Positions 1 through 9,214 are shown, numbered from the stretch's first letter. The stretch: 64,000 bases of DNA from Flagellimonas okinawensis (GCF_029194005.1 NZ_JARFVA010000003.1:124001-188000), one strand, 5' to 3'. The notes: generated by a model from the letters alone, not told the origin. A program made the numbers and translations.

Positions 1-834
1 AATTACCTGCACCACTTAAAAAAGAGAAAAATCCCCACTTTATTGGTATCTGCAATATTTTCTGAAAGACAGATTTATTTTAAGCCCTTGGGAGGGTTTA
101 TGCGAAAAAGCTTGGGACTGTTCGACCACTATTTTGTTCAAGATAAAAAATCGCAACACCTATTGGAATCCATCGGACACAAAAACTCCACTATTGGCGG
201 TGACACACGATTGGACCGGGTTTCCGAGATTCTTAAAAGGGACAACCAGCTGGATTTTATGGAGGAGTTCAAGAATACCGACTTGTGTATGGTCGCCGGA
301 AGTACTTGGCCGGAAGATGAAAAAATATTGATCGACTTTATCAACACCACCAAGGAAAAAATAAAGTTTGTAATAGCACCCCACGAAATCAAAAAAGAGC
401 ATATTGACAAAATCATTTCGGCATTGCATAAAAAAACATGCCTCTACTCCAAGATGAACGATCAAAATTTAAGCGAAGCCGATGTACTTATTGTTGACAC
501 CATTGGTCTCTTGACCAAAATATACAGCTATGCAGATATCACTTATGTCGGAGGGGGGTTTGCCACGGGACTGCACAATACCATGGAACCTGCGGTGTTC
601 GGTATCCCGATCATAATAGGCCCAAAGTTCAAAGGATTTAAAGAAGCGGAAGATTTGGTAGCGGCAGGCGGTATAATATCCGTTTCCGACCAGAAGGGTT
701 TTGATCTTGTCATGGAAAATCTATTGGCGGACACCTCCACGATAAAAAAATTAGGCCAAATCAATTACAACTACATCAACACCAATACCGGTGCAGCAAA
801 TCTGATCATGGAACACATATCTGGAATTTTGTAA
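1..834 (+). CDS. waaA: 3-deoxy-D-manno-octulosonic acid (Kdo) transferase, C-terminal part
   Basis: Transfers Kdo from CMP-Kdo to lipid A precursors at the cytoplasmic face of the inner membrane, an essential step of LPS core synthesis. The reading frame is open from base 1, so the gene starts upstream of the window; about 277 residues are visible. The C-terminal half of a GT-B glycosyltransferase can be seen: the stretch FKPLGGF and then GGDTRLDR close to the start, and near the end GGGFATGLHNTMEPAVFGIP, the nucleotide-sugar binding signature of the WaaA/KdtA family. The first in-frame ATG (position 43) lies inside the domain and is not the true start. The next gene follows after 32 bp on the same strand but is functionally unrelated. 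The family call is firm. Confidence 0.93.
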   Translation, partial: NYLHHLKKRKIPTLLVSAIFSERQIYFKPLGGFMRKSLGLFDHYFVQDKKSQHLLESIGHKNSTIGGDTRLDRVSEILKRDNQLDFMEEFKNTDLCMVAGSTWPEDEKILIDFINTTKEKIKFVIAPHEIKKEHIDKIISALHKKTCLYSKMNDQNLSEADVLIVDTIGLLTKIYSYADITYVGGGFATGLHNTMEPAVFGIPIIIGPKFKGFKEAEDLVAAGGIISVSDQKGFDLVMENLLADTSTIKKLGQINYNYINTNTGAANLIMEHISGIL

Positions 835-866
835 AATTTGGTTAGCTTTAACAAAATTCATCCCGT

Positions 867-2258
867 ATGGACAAGCGTATTTTTAGAATATCACTGACAG
901 CGGCCCTTGCGGGCTTTTTGTTTGGGTTTGATACCGTGGTTATCTCTGGGGCCAATCAGCCCATCAAGGAAATTTGGGGCACCAACTGGTTCTTGGGAGA
1001 CTCCATTTTTACATTTCACGGTATCTTTATTATGTCCATGGCACTTTGGGGAACCGTTCTGGGTTCGCTCTTGGGAGGCATTCCCACCGATCGATTAGGA
1101 AGAAAAAAGACCCTTTTCTGGATCGGTATCCTTTATTTTGCTTCTGCAGTGGGTTCCGCCCTTGCTCCAGAAGCCTACAGCTTTTCCCTTTTTAGGTTTA
1201 TTGGTGGTGTCGGTGTTGGAGCCTCTTCAGTAGCCGCTCCAGTTTATATTTCTGAGATTTCCACTGCACAGACCCGTGGCCGGTTAACGGCGATGTATCA
1301 ATTCAATATTGTTTTTGGCATTTTAGTGGCCTTTATTTCCAACTATCTCATCGGGATGATCTTTGACGAAAGTATCGCTTGGCGATGGATGTTAGGAATC
1401 GAAGGGCTCCCAGCACTTATTTATACGATTATGGTATTTAAAATACCGAACAGCCCCAGATGGTTGTTAATGAAGGAACGAGCCGATGCCGTGGTCATCG
1501 AGAGCATTACCTTGCTGGGGGTTGCAAGGGACAAAGCCACGCTTCACTTGGAACAAATAAAAATAGCCCTCTTTGAAACCAAGGAGGAAGAAAAGGGCAA
1601 TTTGTTTTCCGGCAAGTATAAAAAACCCTTGATATTGGCATTTTTACTTGCTTTTTTCAACCAACTATCAGGCATCAATTTTGTTTTATACTACGCACCG
1701 GAAATATTGGAACGGGCAGGACTCGCCTCGGGCGAATCGCTTTTCAGCTCCATTTCGATTGGTGTCATTAATTTGATCTTCACATTTGTGGGTATTTCCA
1801 TGATCGACAAACTAGGAAGAAAACAATTGATGTACATCGGCTCCATAGGTTATATTGTAAGTTTGGCCATGGTTGGTTGGTGCTTCTATTCAGGTGCAAA
1901 TTCCGTACTCCTTCTCACCTTTATCTTGATTTTTATCGCCTCCCATGCTGTTGGGCAGGGTGCAGTGATATGGGTGTTTATCTCAGAGATATTCCCCAAC
2001 AAGGTGAGGTCCTATGGCCAAGCGTGGGGAACTGGGACACATTGGGTGTTTGCGGCACTTATAACCTTGTTGACACCGACATTTTTGGATGCGGAAATAG
2101 GGGTTTTCAAGGACAACCCTTGGCCCATTTTTATCTTCTTCGCCTTTATGATGGTGCTTCAATTGCTCTGGGTAATATTCATGATGCCAGAGACCAAGGG
2201 AATAACATTGGAAGAGCTTGGAAAATTACTAAGCGGTAAGAAGGAAAAAAAGAACTGA
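867..2258 (+). CDS. Sugar porter family MFS transporter
   Basis: A 463-residue inner-membrane protein with the length and about twelve hydrophobic segments expected of sugar:H+ symporters (XylE/GLUT family). Visible family motifs are DRLGRKK between helices 2 and 3, the RFIGGVGVGA helix 4 motif, the NSPRWLL form of the PESPRWL signature after helix 6, NQLSGIN in helix 7 (usually QQLSGIN) and PETKGITLEEL after the last helix. The QLSGIN motif is part of the hexose-binding site in known members, so a monosaccharide is the likely substrate; which one cannot be read from the sequence. The start is the ATG preceding MDKRIFRISLTAALAGFLFG, which leads directly into helix 1. Confidence 0.92.
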   Translation: MDKRIFRISLTAALAGFLFGFDTVVISGANQPIKEIWGTNWFLGDSIFTFHGIFIMSMALWGTVLGSLLGGIPTDRLGRKKTLFWIGILYFASAVGSALAPEAYSFSLFRFIGGVGVGASSVAAPVYISEISTAQTRGRLTAMYQFNIVFGILVAFISNYLIGMIFDESIAWRWMLGIEGLPALIYTIMVFKIPNSPRWLLMKERADAVVIESITLLGVARDKATLHLEQIKIALFETKEEEKGNLFSGKYKKPLILAFLLAFFNQLSGINFVLYYAPEILERAGLASGESLFSSISIGVINLIFTFVGISMIDKLGRKQLMYIGSIGYIVSLAMVGWCFYSGANSVLLLTFILIFIASHAVGQGAVIWVFISEIFPNKVRSYGQAWGTGTHWVFAALITLLTPTFLDAEIGVFKDNPWPIFIFFAFMMVLQLLWVIFMMPETKGITLEELGKLLSGKKEKKN

Positions 2259-2363
2259 TTGACTTACAGTACACACAGAAAAAATATCCGTTAATCGAAT
2301 AGTGGCCACTACATTACTGTAAATGAGCAAATAATTCCTTAAATTCAAGGAAATTACACTATT

Positions 2364-2513
2364 ATGGCAGATGAAATTAGCTTTGGAAACAAACTTATGG
2401 TCGGGTTTTTACGGATCATGGTTTTTGTGCTGATCGTAATCCTGATCGCGATTCCCGTACTTATTATATTGGATTTTTTAGGGATATTGGAGGCGATAGG
2501 ACTTTCTAATTAA
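2364..2513 (+). CDS. 49-residue single-span membrane protein, unknown function
   Basis: A short frame encoding 49 residues: a polar N-terminus (MADEISFGNK), one strongly hydrophobic segment at residues 12-40 (rich in I, L, V and F) and the short tail LEAIGLSN. It lies 105 bp after the sugar porter stop and overlaps the end of the convergent lipoprotein gene by 8 bp. Small one-helix proteins of this sort are common in Flavobacteriaceae, but I do not recognise a family. A chance frame is possible; the clean transmembrane profile and the placement between two genes favour a real gene. Confidence 0.45.
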   Translation: MADEISFGNKLMVGFLRIMVFVLIVILIAIPVLIILDFLGILEAIGLSN

Positions 2514-3141
2514 AAATCACATCTTGCTCACCCATGGATTTGGTGACCAACTTAATGTAAGAGCCAATGGCTTTGTTCACATTGTCCGGTTCTGTGACAT
2601 CTACCTCACCTCTCCATATCAATTCTATCTCCTTTCCTACACAGATACAATATAGGGAGGTCTCTGCATGATAGATATTGAAACTATCATAATATTCCGG
2701 ATCGTAATAAATGTTTTGGTGCTCTAGGTAATCGCTGGTAAAGCGAACAAACATTTTATCCACTTCGTTGATGTGCTCCCTAAAGGTTCTTCTGTTCTCG
2801 GTCCCCACGACCTTGGTAAAAAGGATGGCATCGAAGCCCTTGTCCAATAATTGTTGCTCGACTTCTTCCAATTCCTCTTCGGACCTTTTGGAGGAAGTAA
2901 ATTCCACATCAAAAAGATCCATACTGCGCATGGCATCTATACCTTGTTCCTTTAGGGCATTCACAAAACTGGTCTCGAATTCCATTCGAGCATTATCGTC
3001 CTGCACCATTCCCACCACGAGAACTTGGTACGCATCGAAAAACACTATGTCGGGATTTTTCCATGTACCCACCAACTTGGTGGAGGAACAGCCCATTAAC
3101 AAAAGTATGAGGCCAAAAGCCATTAATTTTGATTTCATCAC
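2506..3141 (-). CDS. Putative lipoprotein (DUF4136-like)
   Basis: A 211-residue protein with a signal peptidase II signal: positive start (MMKSK), hydrophobic core and lipobox LLMGC with Cys18 as the lipidated residue, followed by SS, which suggests an outer-membrane lipoprotein. The mature part begins with GTWKNPD and contains a segment about small values or residues near VLVVGMVQDDNARMEFE, resembling the DUF4136-type lipoproteins of Bacteroidetes; no catalytic motif is apparent. It follows the hibernation factor gene by 47 bp on the same strand and may be co-transcribed with it, which would place it under the same Fnr-like site. Function unknown. Confidence 0.75.
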   Translation of the reverse strand: MMKSKLMAFGLILLLMGCSSTKLVGTWKNPDIVFFDAYQVLVVGMVQDDNARMEFETSFVNALKEQGIDAMRSMDLFDVEFTSSKRSEEELEEVEQQLLDKGFDAILFTKVVGTENRRTFREHINEVDKMFVRFTSDYLEHQNIYYDPEYYDSFNIYHAETSLYCICVGKEIELIWRGEVDVTEPDNVNKAIGSYIKLVTKSMGEQDVIFN

Positions 3142-3188
3142 AGTGTTTTTTAAGATTGATGCGCAGTATGGATTATATCTTGCCCATT

Positions 3189-3488
3189 TTAATGGGTAGC
3201 AAAGGTAGCCTGCCTTTTTTCAAGCTGCCTTCTGAGGTCTTCAATGGTATTGGCCATGGACTTTTCAAAATCATCCGTATTGGATTTGGCAAATATTCTA
3301 GGACCAGGGGCACTAAGCTCAATTTCACAAATCTTGCCTTCCCCGGTCTTATCGTTCTCTGTTTTAAAAAGCACGTTGGCCTTTATCAACCAGCTGTACT
3401 TATTTTCCAAACCTTCCAGTTTTTTCATTAATAATTGGGTCAATGATTCACTGGTCATCATTTTTTGATATTGAACATGTACTTCCAT
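3189..3488 (-). CDS. Ribosome hibernation-promoting factor family protein (HPF/RaiA, short form)
   Basis: A 99-residue protein resembling the short HPF/YfiA family, which binds the 30S decoding centre and silences ribosomes under energy limitation. The N-terminus MEVHVQYQKM is a typical first beta-strand; the middle has KANVLFKTEN and ICEIELSAPGP as paired strands, and the C-terminal helix DDFEKSMANTIEDLRRQLEKR matches the family's D-x-Y-x-A-I-D helix. I chose the ATG at 3488; an upstream TTG at 3512 is in frame but overlaps the -7 promoter element. The promoter carries an Fnr-type palindrome (separate entry), so production is probably induced at low oxygen. Family assignment is good, though divergence is high. 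Confidence 0.8.
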   Translation of the reverse strand: MEVHVQYQKMMTSESLTQLLMKKLEGLENKYSWLIKANVLFKTENDKTGEGKICEIELSAPGPRIFAKSNTDDFEKSMANTIEDLRRQLEKRQATFATH

Positions 3489-3509
3489 GATTATTGTTTT
3501 ATTTATATT

Positions 3510-3552
3510 CAAATCTATGACTACTAAAGATAAGATTTAATGACAATTGTCA
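3510..3552 (-). promoter_or_regulatory. Fnr/Crp-type activator site plus -7 box upstream of hpf
   Basis: The perfect dyad TGACAATTGTCA lies at 3541-3552. On the minus strand it is followed by exactly 23 bp and then TAGATTTG (3510-3517), a full match to the Bacteroidetes -7 element TAnnTTTG. There is no TTTG at -33, as expected for an activator-dependent promoter. The dyad centre would sit near -41.5. The start codon of the hibernation factor is 21 bp past the box. Confidence 0.8.
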
Positions 3553-3568
3553 GTTTGATAATGGGCAT

Positions 3569-4888
3569 TTATCCCAATGAGAATGGCTGTCCGGTACTTT
3601 GGAGAACCGAGAACCAAAACTCTCCTTCCAAATCAATTTTTTTCCGCTTCTTGGTCACTTCGGAGATGGGAACATATACGTAACGGTTGTTCACTCTACT
3701 GGCCACAAACTTTGTCTTTCCTGCCATGGCACCATGTACGGCATGGTACGCCAATCTGCTACAGAACACGCTGTCACTTGAATTTGCCGGGGCACATCTC
3801 ACTATATAACTTGGATCGATATATTTGATGGTGACCGGGCTCCTTTCCTTGAAATATTCGGCAATTTTCTCTTTGAGCAATAGTCCGATATCCTCATGTT
3901 GTACATTGCCCGATGCATCTTTGACTATTTTTCTATCCTTGAAAAGTTGTTGTCCGGCGCCTTCCGCCACTACGATTACGGCATGTTTCTTTTGGTGCAA
4001 TCGCTGTTCAAGTACTTGCAAGAACCCACCTACACCATCCAGTGAAAAATCCATTTCGGGAATCAGTACAAAATTTACCACAGGCATTGCCAAAGCAGCG
4101 GAGGCTGCAATAAAACCGCTGTCCCTTCCCATCAATTTAATGATGGAGATGCCATTATAGGCTCCCGTGGCCTCGTTGTGCGCATCCCGTAATATGGGGC
4201 TGGCCACATCAAATGCGGTTTCAAAACCAAAGGACTCATCGATAAGATCGATATCGTTGTCAATGGTCTTAGGGATTCCCACTACACTAATTTTGGCGTT
4301 TCGCTTGGATATCTCCTCTCCAATGGCGTTCACTCCCTTTAATGTGCCGTCACCACCTATGGCAAAAAGCATGTCCACTTTATTTTCCTCCAAGGTGTCC
4401 ACCATTATCGAAACATCCTGCCCCCCTCTGGAAGAGCCTAAATATGTTCCTCCAAATTGATGGATGTCCTTTACTTTTTCCGGCGTCAACTCTACCAGTT
4501 CGTGCCCTTTATCAGGATTCAGTCCCTCATACCCGTAGGGTACGCCTATGATTCTTTTCACATCATAGAAATAGTGCAGGGCCATTACAAGACCTCGAAT
4601 CACATTGTTGATCCCAGGGCATAGTCCACCACAGGTAACAATGGCCGCGGTAACGTTCCTCGAATCAAAATAAAGATTCTGTCTTGGACCCGCTTTCTCC
4701 AGACTAAGGGGCGCAATGCCATCTTTAAGGCATTGTTCGTACTCGGACATGGAAAGGTCAAAAACCAGCTTATCGGATTCACCGATAAAATCAAATATCT
4801 TGTCTCCCTTAACTTCACTGAGCTTTAGGGGCGACTTAAATTTTGTCGCCCCTAAACTCTCTATATCAAATTTATATTTACTGTTCAC
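3569..4888 (-). CDS. ATP-dependent 6-phosphofructokinase (plant/trypanosome-like clade)
   Basis: Phosphorylates fructose 6-phosphate to fructose 1,6-bisphosphate in glycolysis. The 439-residue protein has the PFK motifs GGLCPG (87-92), GGDGT (178-182), PKTIDND (206-212) and the sugar-phosphate segment around ESFGFETA. The glycine in GGDGT is the ATP-type residue, where PPi-using enzymes have Asp, while the Lys in PKTIDND is of the PPi-type lineage. This mix is known from ATP-dependent plant and trypanosome enzymes, so ATP use is the better prediction. An N-terminal extension of about 75 residues precedes the core. The gene lies 13 bp after pckA in a probable operon with an SLC13 permease and a stress protein, an unusual pairing of glycolytic and gluconeogenic control points. 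Confidence 0.92.
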   Translation of the reverse strand: MNSKYKFDIESLGATKFKSPLKLSEVKGDKIFDFIGESDKLVFDLSMSEYEQCLKDGIAPLSLEKAGPRQNLYFDSRNVTAAIVTCGGLCPGINNVIRGLVMALHYFYDVKRIIGVPYGYEGLNPDKGHELVELTPEKVKDIHQFGGTYLGSSRGGQDVSIMVDTLEENKVDMLFAIGGDGTLKGVNAIGEEISKRNAKISVVGIPKTIDNDIDLIDESFGFETAFDVASPILRDAHNEATGAYNGISIIKLMGRDSGFIAASAALAMPVVNFVLIPEMDFSLDGVGGFLQVLEQRLHQKKHAVIVVAEGAGQQLFKDRKIVKDASGNVQHEDIGLLLKEKIAEYFKERSPVTIKYIDPSYIVRCAPANSSDSVFCSRLAYHAVHGAMAGKTKFVASRVNNRYVYVPISEVTKKRKKIDLEGEFWFSVLQSTGQPFSLG

Positions 4889-4901
4889 TTTGTTTTGGTT
4901 C

Positions 4902-6518
4902 TTATAGGTGTTCGGTCAAACTGTGGTGTGAATCGATCAGTGGGCCACCGTTCATAATTTCCTCCGAGGCCTGACTTGCAAACTTGTCAAAATTAATATG
5001 GAACGAATGCGCCAATTGAATGGCCTTGCTGACATAAGCTCCTTTTTGCAGCCAAGTATTCATGGGATCGAGAATTTCTGTCGGGACCCCTGGACAATAT
5101 TTTGGCATATTGAGCCCAAAAATCGGATGGGTATCATAATCCACATCGTCCAATTTACCTTCTAGGATCGCAGAGATCATGGCCCTTGTATATTTGAGCT
5201 TGATTCTGGAGCCCACTCCATATGGGCCACCGCTCCACCCAGTGTTCACCAACCAGACATTTACCCCTGAAGCCTGCATTTTTTCACTCAACATCTCAGC
5301 ATATACTGCTGGGTGCAATGGCATAAAGGGCTCTCCAAAGCATGCGGAGAAGGACGGTACCGGCTCTGTTATTCCAGCTTCGGTCCCGGCAACCTTAGCG
5401 GTATAGCCAGAGATAAAATGGTACGCAGCTTGTCCCGGTGTCAACTTACTGACCGGGGGCAATACGCCAAATGCATCACAAGTTAAGAAAAAGATATTTT
5501 TAGGATTGGATGCATACGATGGCTCTTGAATATTATCTATATGATAAATGGGGTAACTGACCCTGGTGTTCTGGGTAATGGAGCTATCAAAGTAATCAAC
5601 TTCCTTTGTTCCTTTTTTGAATACCACATTTTCCAAGAGGGCCCCTGGGCGAATGGCCCTGAAAATATCGGGCTCCTTTTCTTCGGTAAGATCTATCACT
5701 TTGGCATAACAACCACCCTCAAAGTTAAAAATGGTATCCTCTTTGGTCCATCCATGCTCATCGTCACCGATAAGTTTTCGGTCTGGATCGGCAGACAAAG
5801 TAGTTTTTCCCGTTCCCGATAGACCGAAGAAAATAGCTGTATCGCCTTCTTCTCCCACGTTGGCCGAGCAGTGCATTGGAAGCACATCCTTTTCTACGGG
5901 AAGTATTAGATTTAGGGCGGAGAATATACCTTTTTTCATTTCTCCGGTATAGGCCGAACCGGCCACCAGTGCAATTTTTTTCGTAAAATTCAAGATGGAG
6001 AAATTACCGCTCAAGATTCCAAATTCGGATGGGTTCTGAGCTTCATATCCCGGAGCACAAAGCACGAGCCATTCCTCTTCAAAATCATCAAGTTCGCTCT
6101 CCTTTAATCTCAAGAACATATTTTTGATGAAGTAGTTGGACCAAGGGTATTCGGTAATGGTCCTTACGTTCATTCTATATTTAGGGTCAGCACATACATA
6201 GGCATCCCTAACGAAAACTTCCTTGCCATCCAGATAGTCAACGACCTCGTTGTACAACTTATCAAAATTTTCAGGGGATACTGGTTTGTTTATCCTGCCC
6301 CACCATATTTTGTCCTTGGTGTAATCATCTTTCACCAAAAAACGATCTTTGGGAGATCTTCCCGTAAACTTACCCGTGTTCACACATAAGGTACCGTTTT
6401 CCGTTTCTACCCCCATACCCTTTTCAAGGGTGAGTTTTTGTAAGGTTTCCGCATCCAAGTTCCATTGTGGTCGGACATTTTTTAATCCATACTTGCTTAG
6501 ATCTTTGATTGTGGTCAT
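4902..6518 (-). CDS. pckA: Phosphoenolpyruvate carboxykinase (ATP)
   Basis: Converts oxaloacetate and ATP to phosphoenolpyruvate, CO2 and ADP, the first committed step of gluconeogenesis, or the reverse as anaplerosis in fermentative metabolism. The 538-residue length is standard. The substrate loop GRSPKD is at 53-58, the P-loop GLSGTGKTT at 232-240 and the metal site GDDEHGW at 251-257. The P-loop with LSAD downstream is diagnostic of the ATP-using rather than the GTP-using class. It follows the SLC13 permease by 18 bp and precedes the phosphofructokinase by 13 bp, so it is probably read from the Fnr-type promoter ahead of the stress protein gene at 9180. Its place in that operon fits a role in low-oxygen PEP/oxaloacetate balancing (inference). 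Confidence 0.97.
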   Translation of the reverse strand: MTTIKDLSKYGLKNVRPQWNLDAETLQKLTLEKGMGVETENGTLCVNTGKFTGRSPKDRFLVKDDYTKDKIWWGRINKPVSPENFDKLYNEVVDYLDGKEVFVRDAYVCADPKYRMNVRTITEYPWSNYFIKNMFLRLKESELDDFEEEWLVLCAPGYEAQNPSEFGILSGNFSILNFTKKIALVAGSAYTGEMKKGIFSALNLILPVEKDVLPMHCSANVGEEGDTAIFFGLSGTGKTTLSADPDRKLIGDDEHGWTKEDTIFNFEGGCYAKVIDLTEEKEPDIFRAIRPGALLENVVFKKGTKEVDYFDSSITQNTRVSYPIYHIDNIQEPSYASNPKNIFFLTCDAFGVLPPVSKLTPGQAAYHFISGYTAKVAGTEAGITEPVPSFSACFGEPFMPLHPAVYAEMLSEKMQASGVNVWLVNTGWSGGPYGVGSRIKLKYTRAMISAILEGKLDDVDYDTHPIFGLNMPKYCPGVPTEILDPMNTWLQKGAYVSKAIQLAHSFHINFDKFASQASEEIMNGGPLIDSHHSLTEHL

Positions 6519-6536
6519 ATCAGTGGTTTTTAATGG

Positions 6537-8378
6537 TTAGAAGCTCCATATCCATGGAACCAATAATAATGTTGCTATAAAGAAAAGTAGCAGTAAAGGT
6601 CCTCCTACTTTTACATAATCAATGAACTTATATCCTCCTGCGGACATCACCATGGCATTGGTGGTTGTACCTACAGGAGTCAAGAAGGCCGTAGAGGCGC
6701 TTATCGCCACGGCTATCATGAAGGGTTTCGGCGAAACGCCCAATGTTGTCGAGGCCATAATGGCTATAGGCGCCATCAGGACAGCTGTTGCCGAATTGTT
6801 AATGGTCTGACTAAAGGCCGCCGTCAATAAAAATATACCTGCCAACAAAGCCACCGGATGTATACTGCCCAATGAATTCACCAAGCTATTGGCGGCCAAC
6901 TGGGCAACACCTGTTTTTTGCAGTGCAAGCCCCATCGGTATCATCGCAGCGATCATCACCACACTGGTCCAACTTATGCCCTTGTAAGCCTTGGATATGG
7001 GCACACAACCGGTCAACATCATAATTCCGGCACAAACCAGTGCCGCAATGGCACCGGGCAATATATTGAGTACTAACAACAGTATCATCAATACCAATGT
7101 TCCCAGTGCTATATAACTTCTTGTGGTCAATTCATCCACGTTCTTTGACAGTGCTTCCGGGCTTCCCGAAATCACTAGATTTTCATACATGGATTTCAAG
7201 GCAATAATATTTTCCCATTGCCCACGGATAACAAAGGCATCGCCTGCCTTAATCCTGATCTTTCCGGTCAATGGGGCATTGTCCCTTGATAGGGCAAGGA
7301 GCTGGACACCTGCCTGACGCAAGTAGTGTCCCAGATTAATGGTCTTGCCCACAAAAACCGATTTAGGGGTAATGATCATTTCAGCCATCCCTACTTCTTG
7401 ATTGATCAATTCTTTTTTGAGCATATCCTTCTCCGGTTTTAAGGGAATAACGCCCAAGTGGAACTTCAACACAAGTTTATCCACATCTTCGGGTTCTCCC
7501 TTGACCGTAATAATGTCGTGATACCTCATCTCGGTGTCAAGACCTGGCATCTCCACAAACTGTGGAATCCTGTGCAGTTTATTGGGATGTCTTCTTTTTA
7601 AACGCATTACGGATACTTTGTGCTCAGTTTCAAAGTTCCAATCCCCGATCTTGGTATTGATCAGCTGTGACATGGACCGTATCCGTAATCGATATAGGTT
7701 ATCCCCTATACTATAGTTCTCGATCCATTTGTGCATCTCCTGATCAATCGCCATTGGTTTGTTGTTTGTCCTATGGTCGGGCAATAATTTGTGGCCGATA
7801 TACCTAAAATACAATACGGAGATAATGAGCAAGGGTACTCCGATAAGTCCAAATTCAAAGAACGAAAATCCGGTAAAACCATTTTCGGCCAAGGCATTGC
7901 TCACAATAATATTGGGCGGTGTACCCGTTAAGGTGAGCAACCCTCCCGTATTGGAACCAAATGCAACCGGAATCAAAAGCTTTGATGGCAGCGTTCCGGC
8001 ATTCCATGCAGCTGTTACCGTTACCGGTAACAATGCCGCCACTGTTCCCGTATTGCTGACAAAACCGGACAATAAGCTGGAGCCCAATGTTACGATTACG
8101 AGCAAACGAGAAACATTCTTTCTGGCCCACTTTACAAAATATTGTCCCGCCATCGCCGTCCAACCAGTTCTGGACAACCCCTCTCCGATAATGAAAAGAG
8201 CGGCAATCATGATCACTGTTGGATTGCTAAAACCGGCCAAAGTCTCTCCCAAGTCCAGAATCCCTGTAAGAAAGAGTGAAAGCATTGCCATTAAGGCCAC
8301 TACATCAGGAGGAAATTTTCCCCAAACAAACAATAAAATCGTAATACTTAAAATAATTAGCAGTGGCAGCATGCGCAA
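6537..8378 (-). CDS. SLC13/DASS-type permease with two internal TrkA-C domains
   Basis: A 613-residue membrane protein of the anion (dicarboxylate/sulfate) permease superfamily. The N-terminal half has hydrophobic segments and the motifs SNTGTVAALLP (109-119) and SNTGGLLTLTGTPPNII (142-158). A cytoplasmic insert at about 215-400 contains two RCK_C/TrkA-C units, recognisable by repeated LGVIPLKP-type and VRGQWENIIALK segments. The C-terminal half repeats the transport motif as TINNSATAVLMAP and PVGTTTNAM. Proteins of this architecture in other organisms transport sulfate or dicarboxylates, with the TrkA-C parts as putative ligand sensors. Its position 18 bp before pckA favours a C4-dicarboxylate substrate, but this is inference from context. 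Confidence 0.88.
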   Translation of the reverse strand: MRMLPLLIILSITILLFVWGKFPPDVVALMAMLSLFLTGILDLGETLAGFSNPTVIMIAALFIIGEGLSRTGWTAMAGQYFVKWARKNVSRLLVIVTLGSSLLSGFVSNTGTVAALLPVTVTAAWNAGTLPSKLLIPVAFGSNTGGLLTLTGTPPNIIVSNALAENGFTGFSFFEFGLIGVPLLIISVLYFRYIGHKLLPDHRTNNKPMAIDQEMHKWIENYSIGDNLYRLRIRSMSQLINTKIGDWNFETEHKVSVMRLKRRHPNKLHRIPQFVEMPGLDTEMRYHDIITVKGEPEDVDKLVLKFHLGVIPLKPEKDMLKKELINQEVGMAEMIITPKSVFVGKTINLGHYLRQAGVQLLALSRDNAPLTGKIRIKAGDAFVIRGQWENIIALKSMYENLVISGSPEALSKNVDELTTRSYIALGTLVLMILLLVLNILPGAIAALVCAGIMMLTGCVPISKAYKGISWTSVVMIAAMIPMGLALQKTGVAQLAANSLVNSLGSIHPVALLAGIFLLTAAFSQTINNSATAVLMAPIAIMASTTLGVSPKPFMIAVAISASTAFLTPVGTTTNAMVMSAGGYKFIDYVKVGGPLLLLFFIATLLLVPWIWSF

Positions 8379-8388
8379 GGTTTCAACA

Positions 8389-9180
8389 TTAGTCCAGCGC
8401 CAAAACCGGTATCTCGGAATGTAAGGTCAACAATTTGGTCAACCTACCTTCGGACGGGGTACTCTTCTCGGTATGGTTCCGTGGCAAAATGGTTAAAAGA
8501 TCAATGTTTTTTTCGTTGATGTAATCCAAGATACCCTGTTCCACATCTTCATTTTTACTAAAGGAATGGTCGGCATAAAAATGCTCCAAATAATATTCCA
8601 ATAGATTTTCATTCGATTCCTTGATAGCCTCTTCGTCGTATATGGAATCTTTATAGATGGTAAGGGCATGTACACGGGCATCGAATGTGCGGGCCACTTC
8701 CAAAAGCATCTCCAACACCTCTTTGTCGTCTATTTTTTCCCCTCCCATCACCAAAGCAATGTTCTTGGGTTCCTTAATGGCCGTTCCATAGGGCACCGAA
8801 ATGACCGGGCAATTGGCCTCCAATACCAATTTTGATGTATTGGTGATGGCTTCATCCGTAATTTTATCGCCCATGGTTCCCATCATGATCAGATCGGCGT
8901 TGCTTTTTTCTTGTGTGGCCAATATTGTCTTGGTCACTTCTCCGGTATCGGTCAAAAATTTGGCCCCTACTTTTAATTTGACATCGAAAGATTCCAACAT
9001 CTTAGAAAAATCCTTGGTCAACTTTACAGCATCCGATTCACTAATGGGCATACTACCTACATAAAGACCCAAGATCTCAATAGATCTTTCTGTCCCCACA
9101 AAGTTGACCACGTATTCCAGAGCGTTCACGGACGCCTCGGAAAAATCAAAAGGAATTAATATTTTATTTAAACTGCTCAT
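8389..9180 (-). CDS. Universal stress protein, tandem UspA domains
   Basis: A 263-residue cytoplasmic protein with two UspA-type Rossmann-like domains. The first starts at KILIPFDFSEASVNALEY and ends at ANCPVISVPYG; its nucleotide loop GTMGDKITDEAITNTS resembles the ATP-binding G-x2-G-x9-G-S/T pattern but has Asn at the third Gly. The second (about 140-263) is more divergent and lacks the full loop. Two-domain Usps are typical of Bacteroidetes and often respond to low oxygen and growth arrest. The gene is first in the run usp, SLC13 permease, pckA, pfk, with gaps of only 10-18 bp, downstream of an Fnr-type site. Three Usp genes in this window share this promoter type. Confidence 0.9.
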   Translation of the reverse strand: MSSLNKILIPFDFSEASVNALEYVVNFVGTERSIEILGLYVGSMPISESDAVKLTKDFSKMLESFDVKLKVGAKFLTDTGEVTKTILATQEKSNADLIMMGTMGDKITDEAITNTSKLVLEANCPVISVPYGTAIKEPKNIALVMGGEKIDDKEVLEMLLEVARTFDARVHALTIYKDSIYDEEAIKESNENLLEYYLEHFYADHSFSKNEDVEQGILDYINEKNIDLLTILPRNHTEKSTPSEGRLTKLLTLHSEIPVLALD

Positions 9181-9214
9181 ACCTATTATAATTTATTGGT
9201 TTTTATATGCTATC

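Noticed and set aside
3569..4888. Assignment as pyrophosphate-dependent phosphofructokinase
   Set aside because: GGDGT has Gly at the position where PPi enzymes carry Asp, so ATP use is more likely in spite of the PKTIDND motif.
7759..8424. 221-residue open frame on the plus strand opposite the SLC13 permease
   Set aside because: Antisense shadow of a well-supported membrane protein gene.
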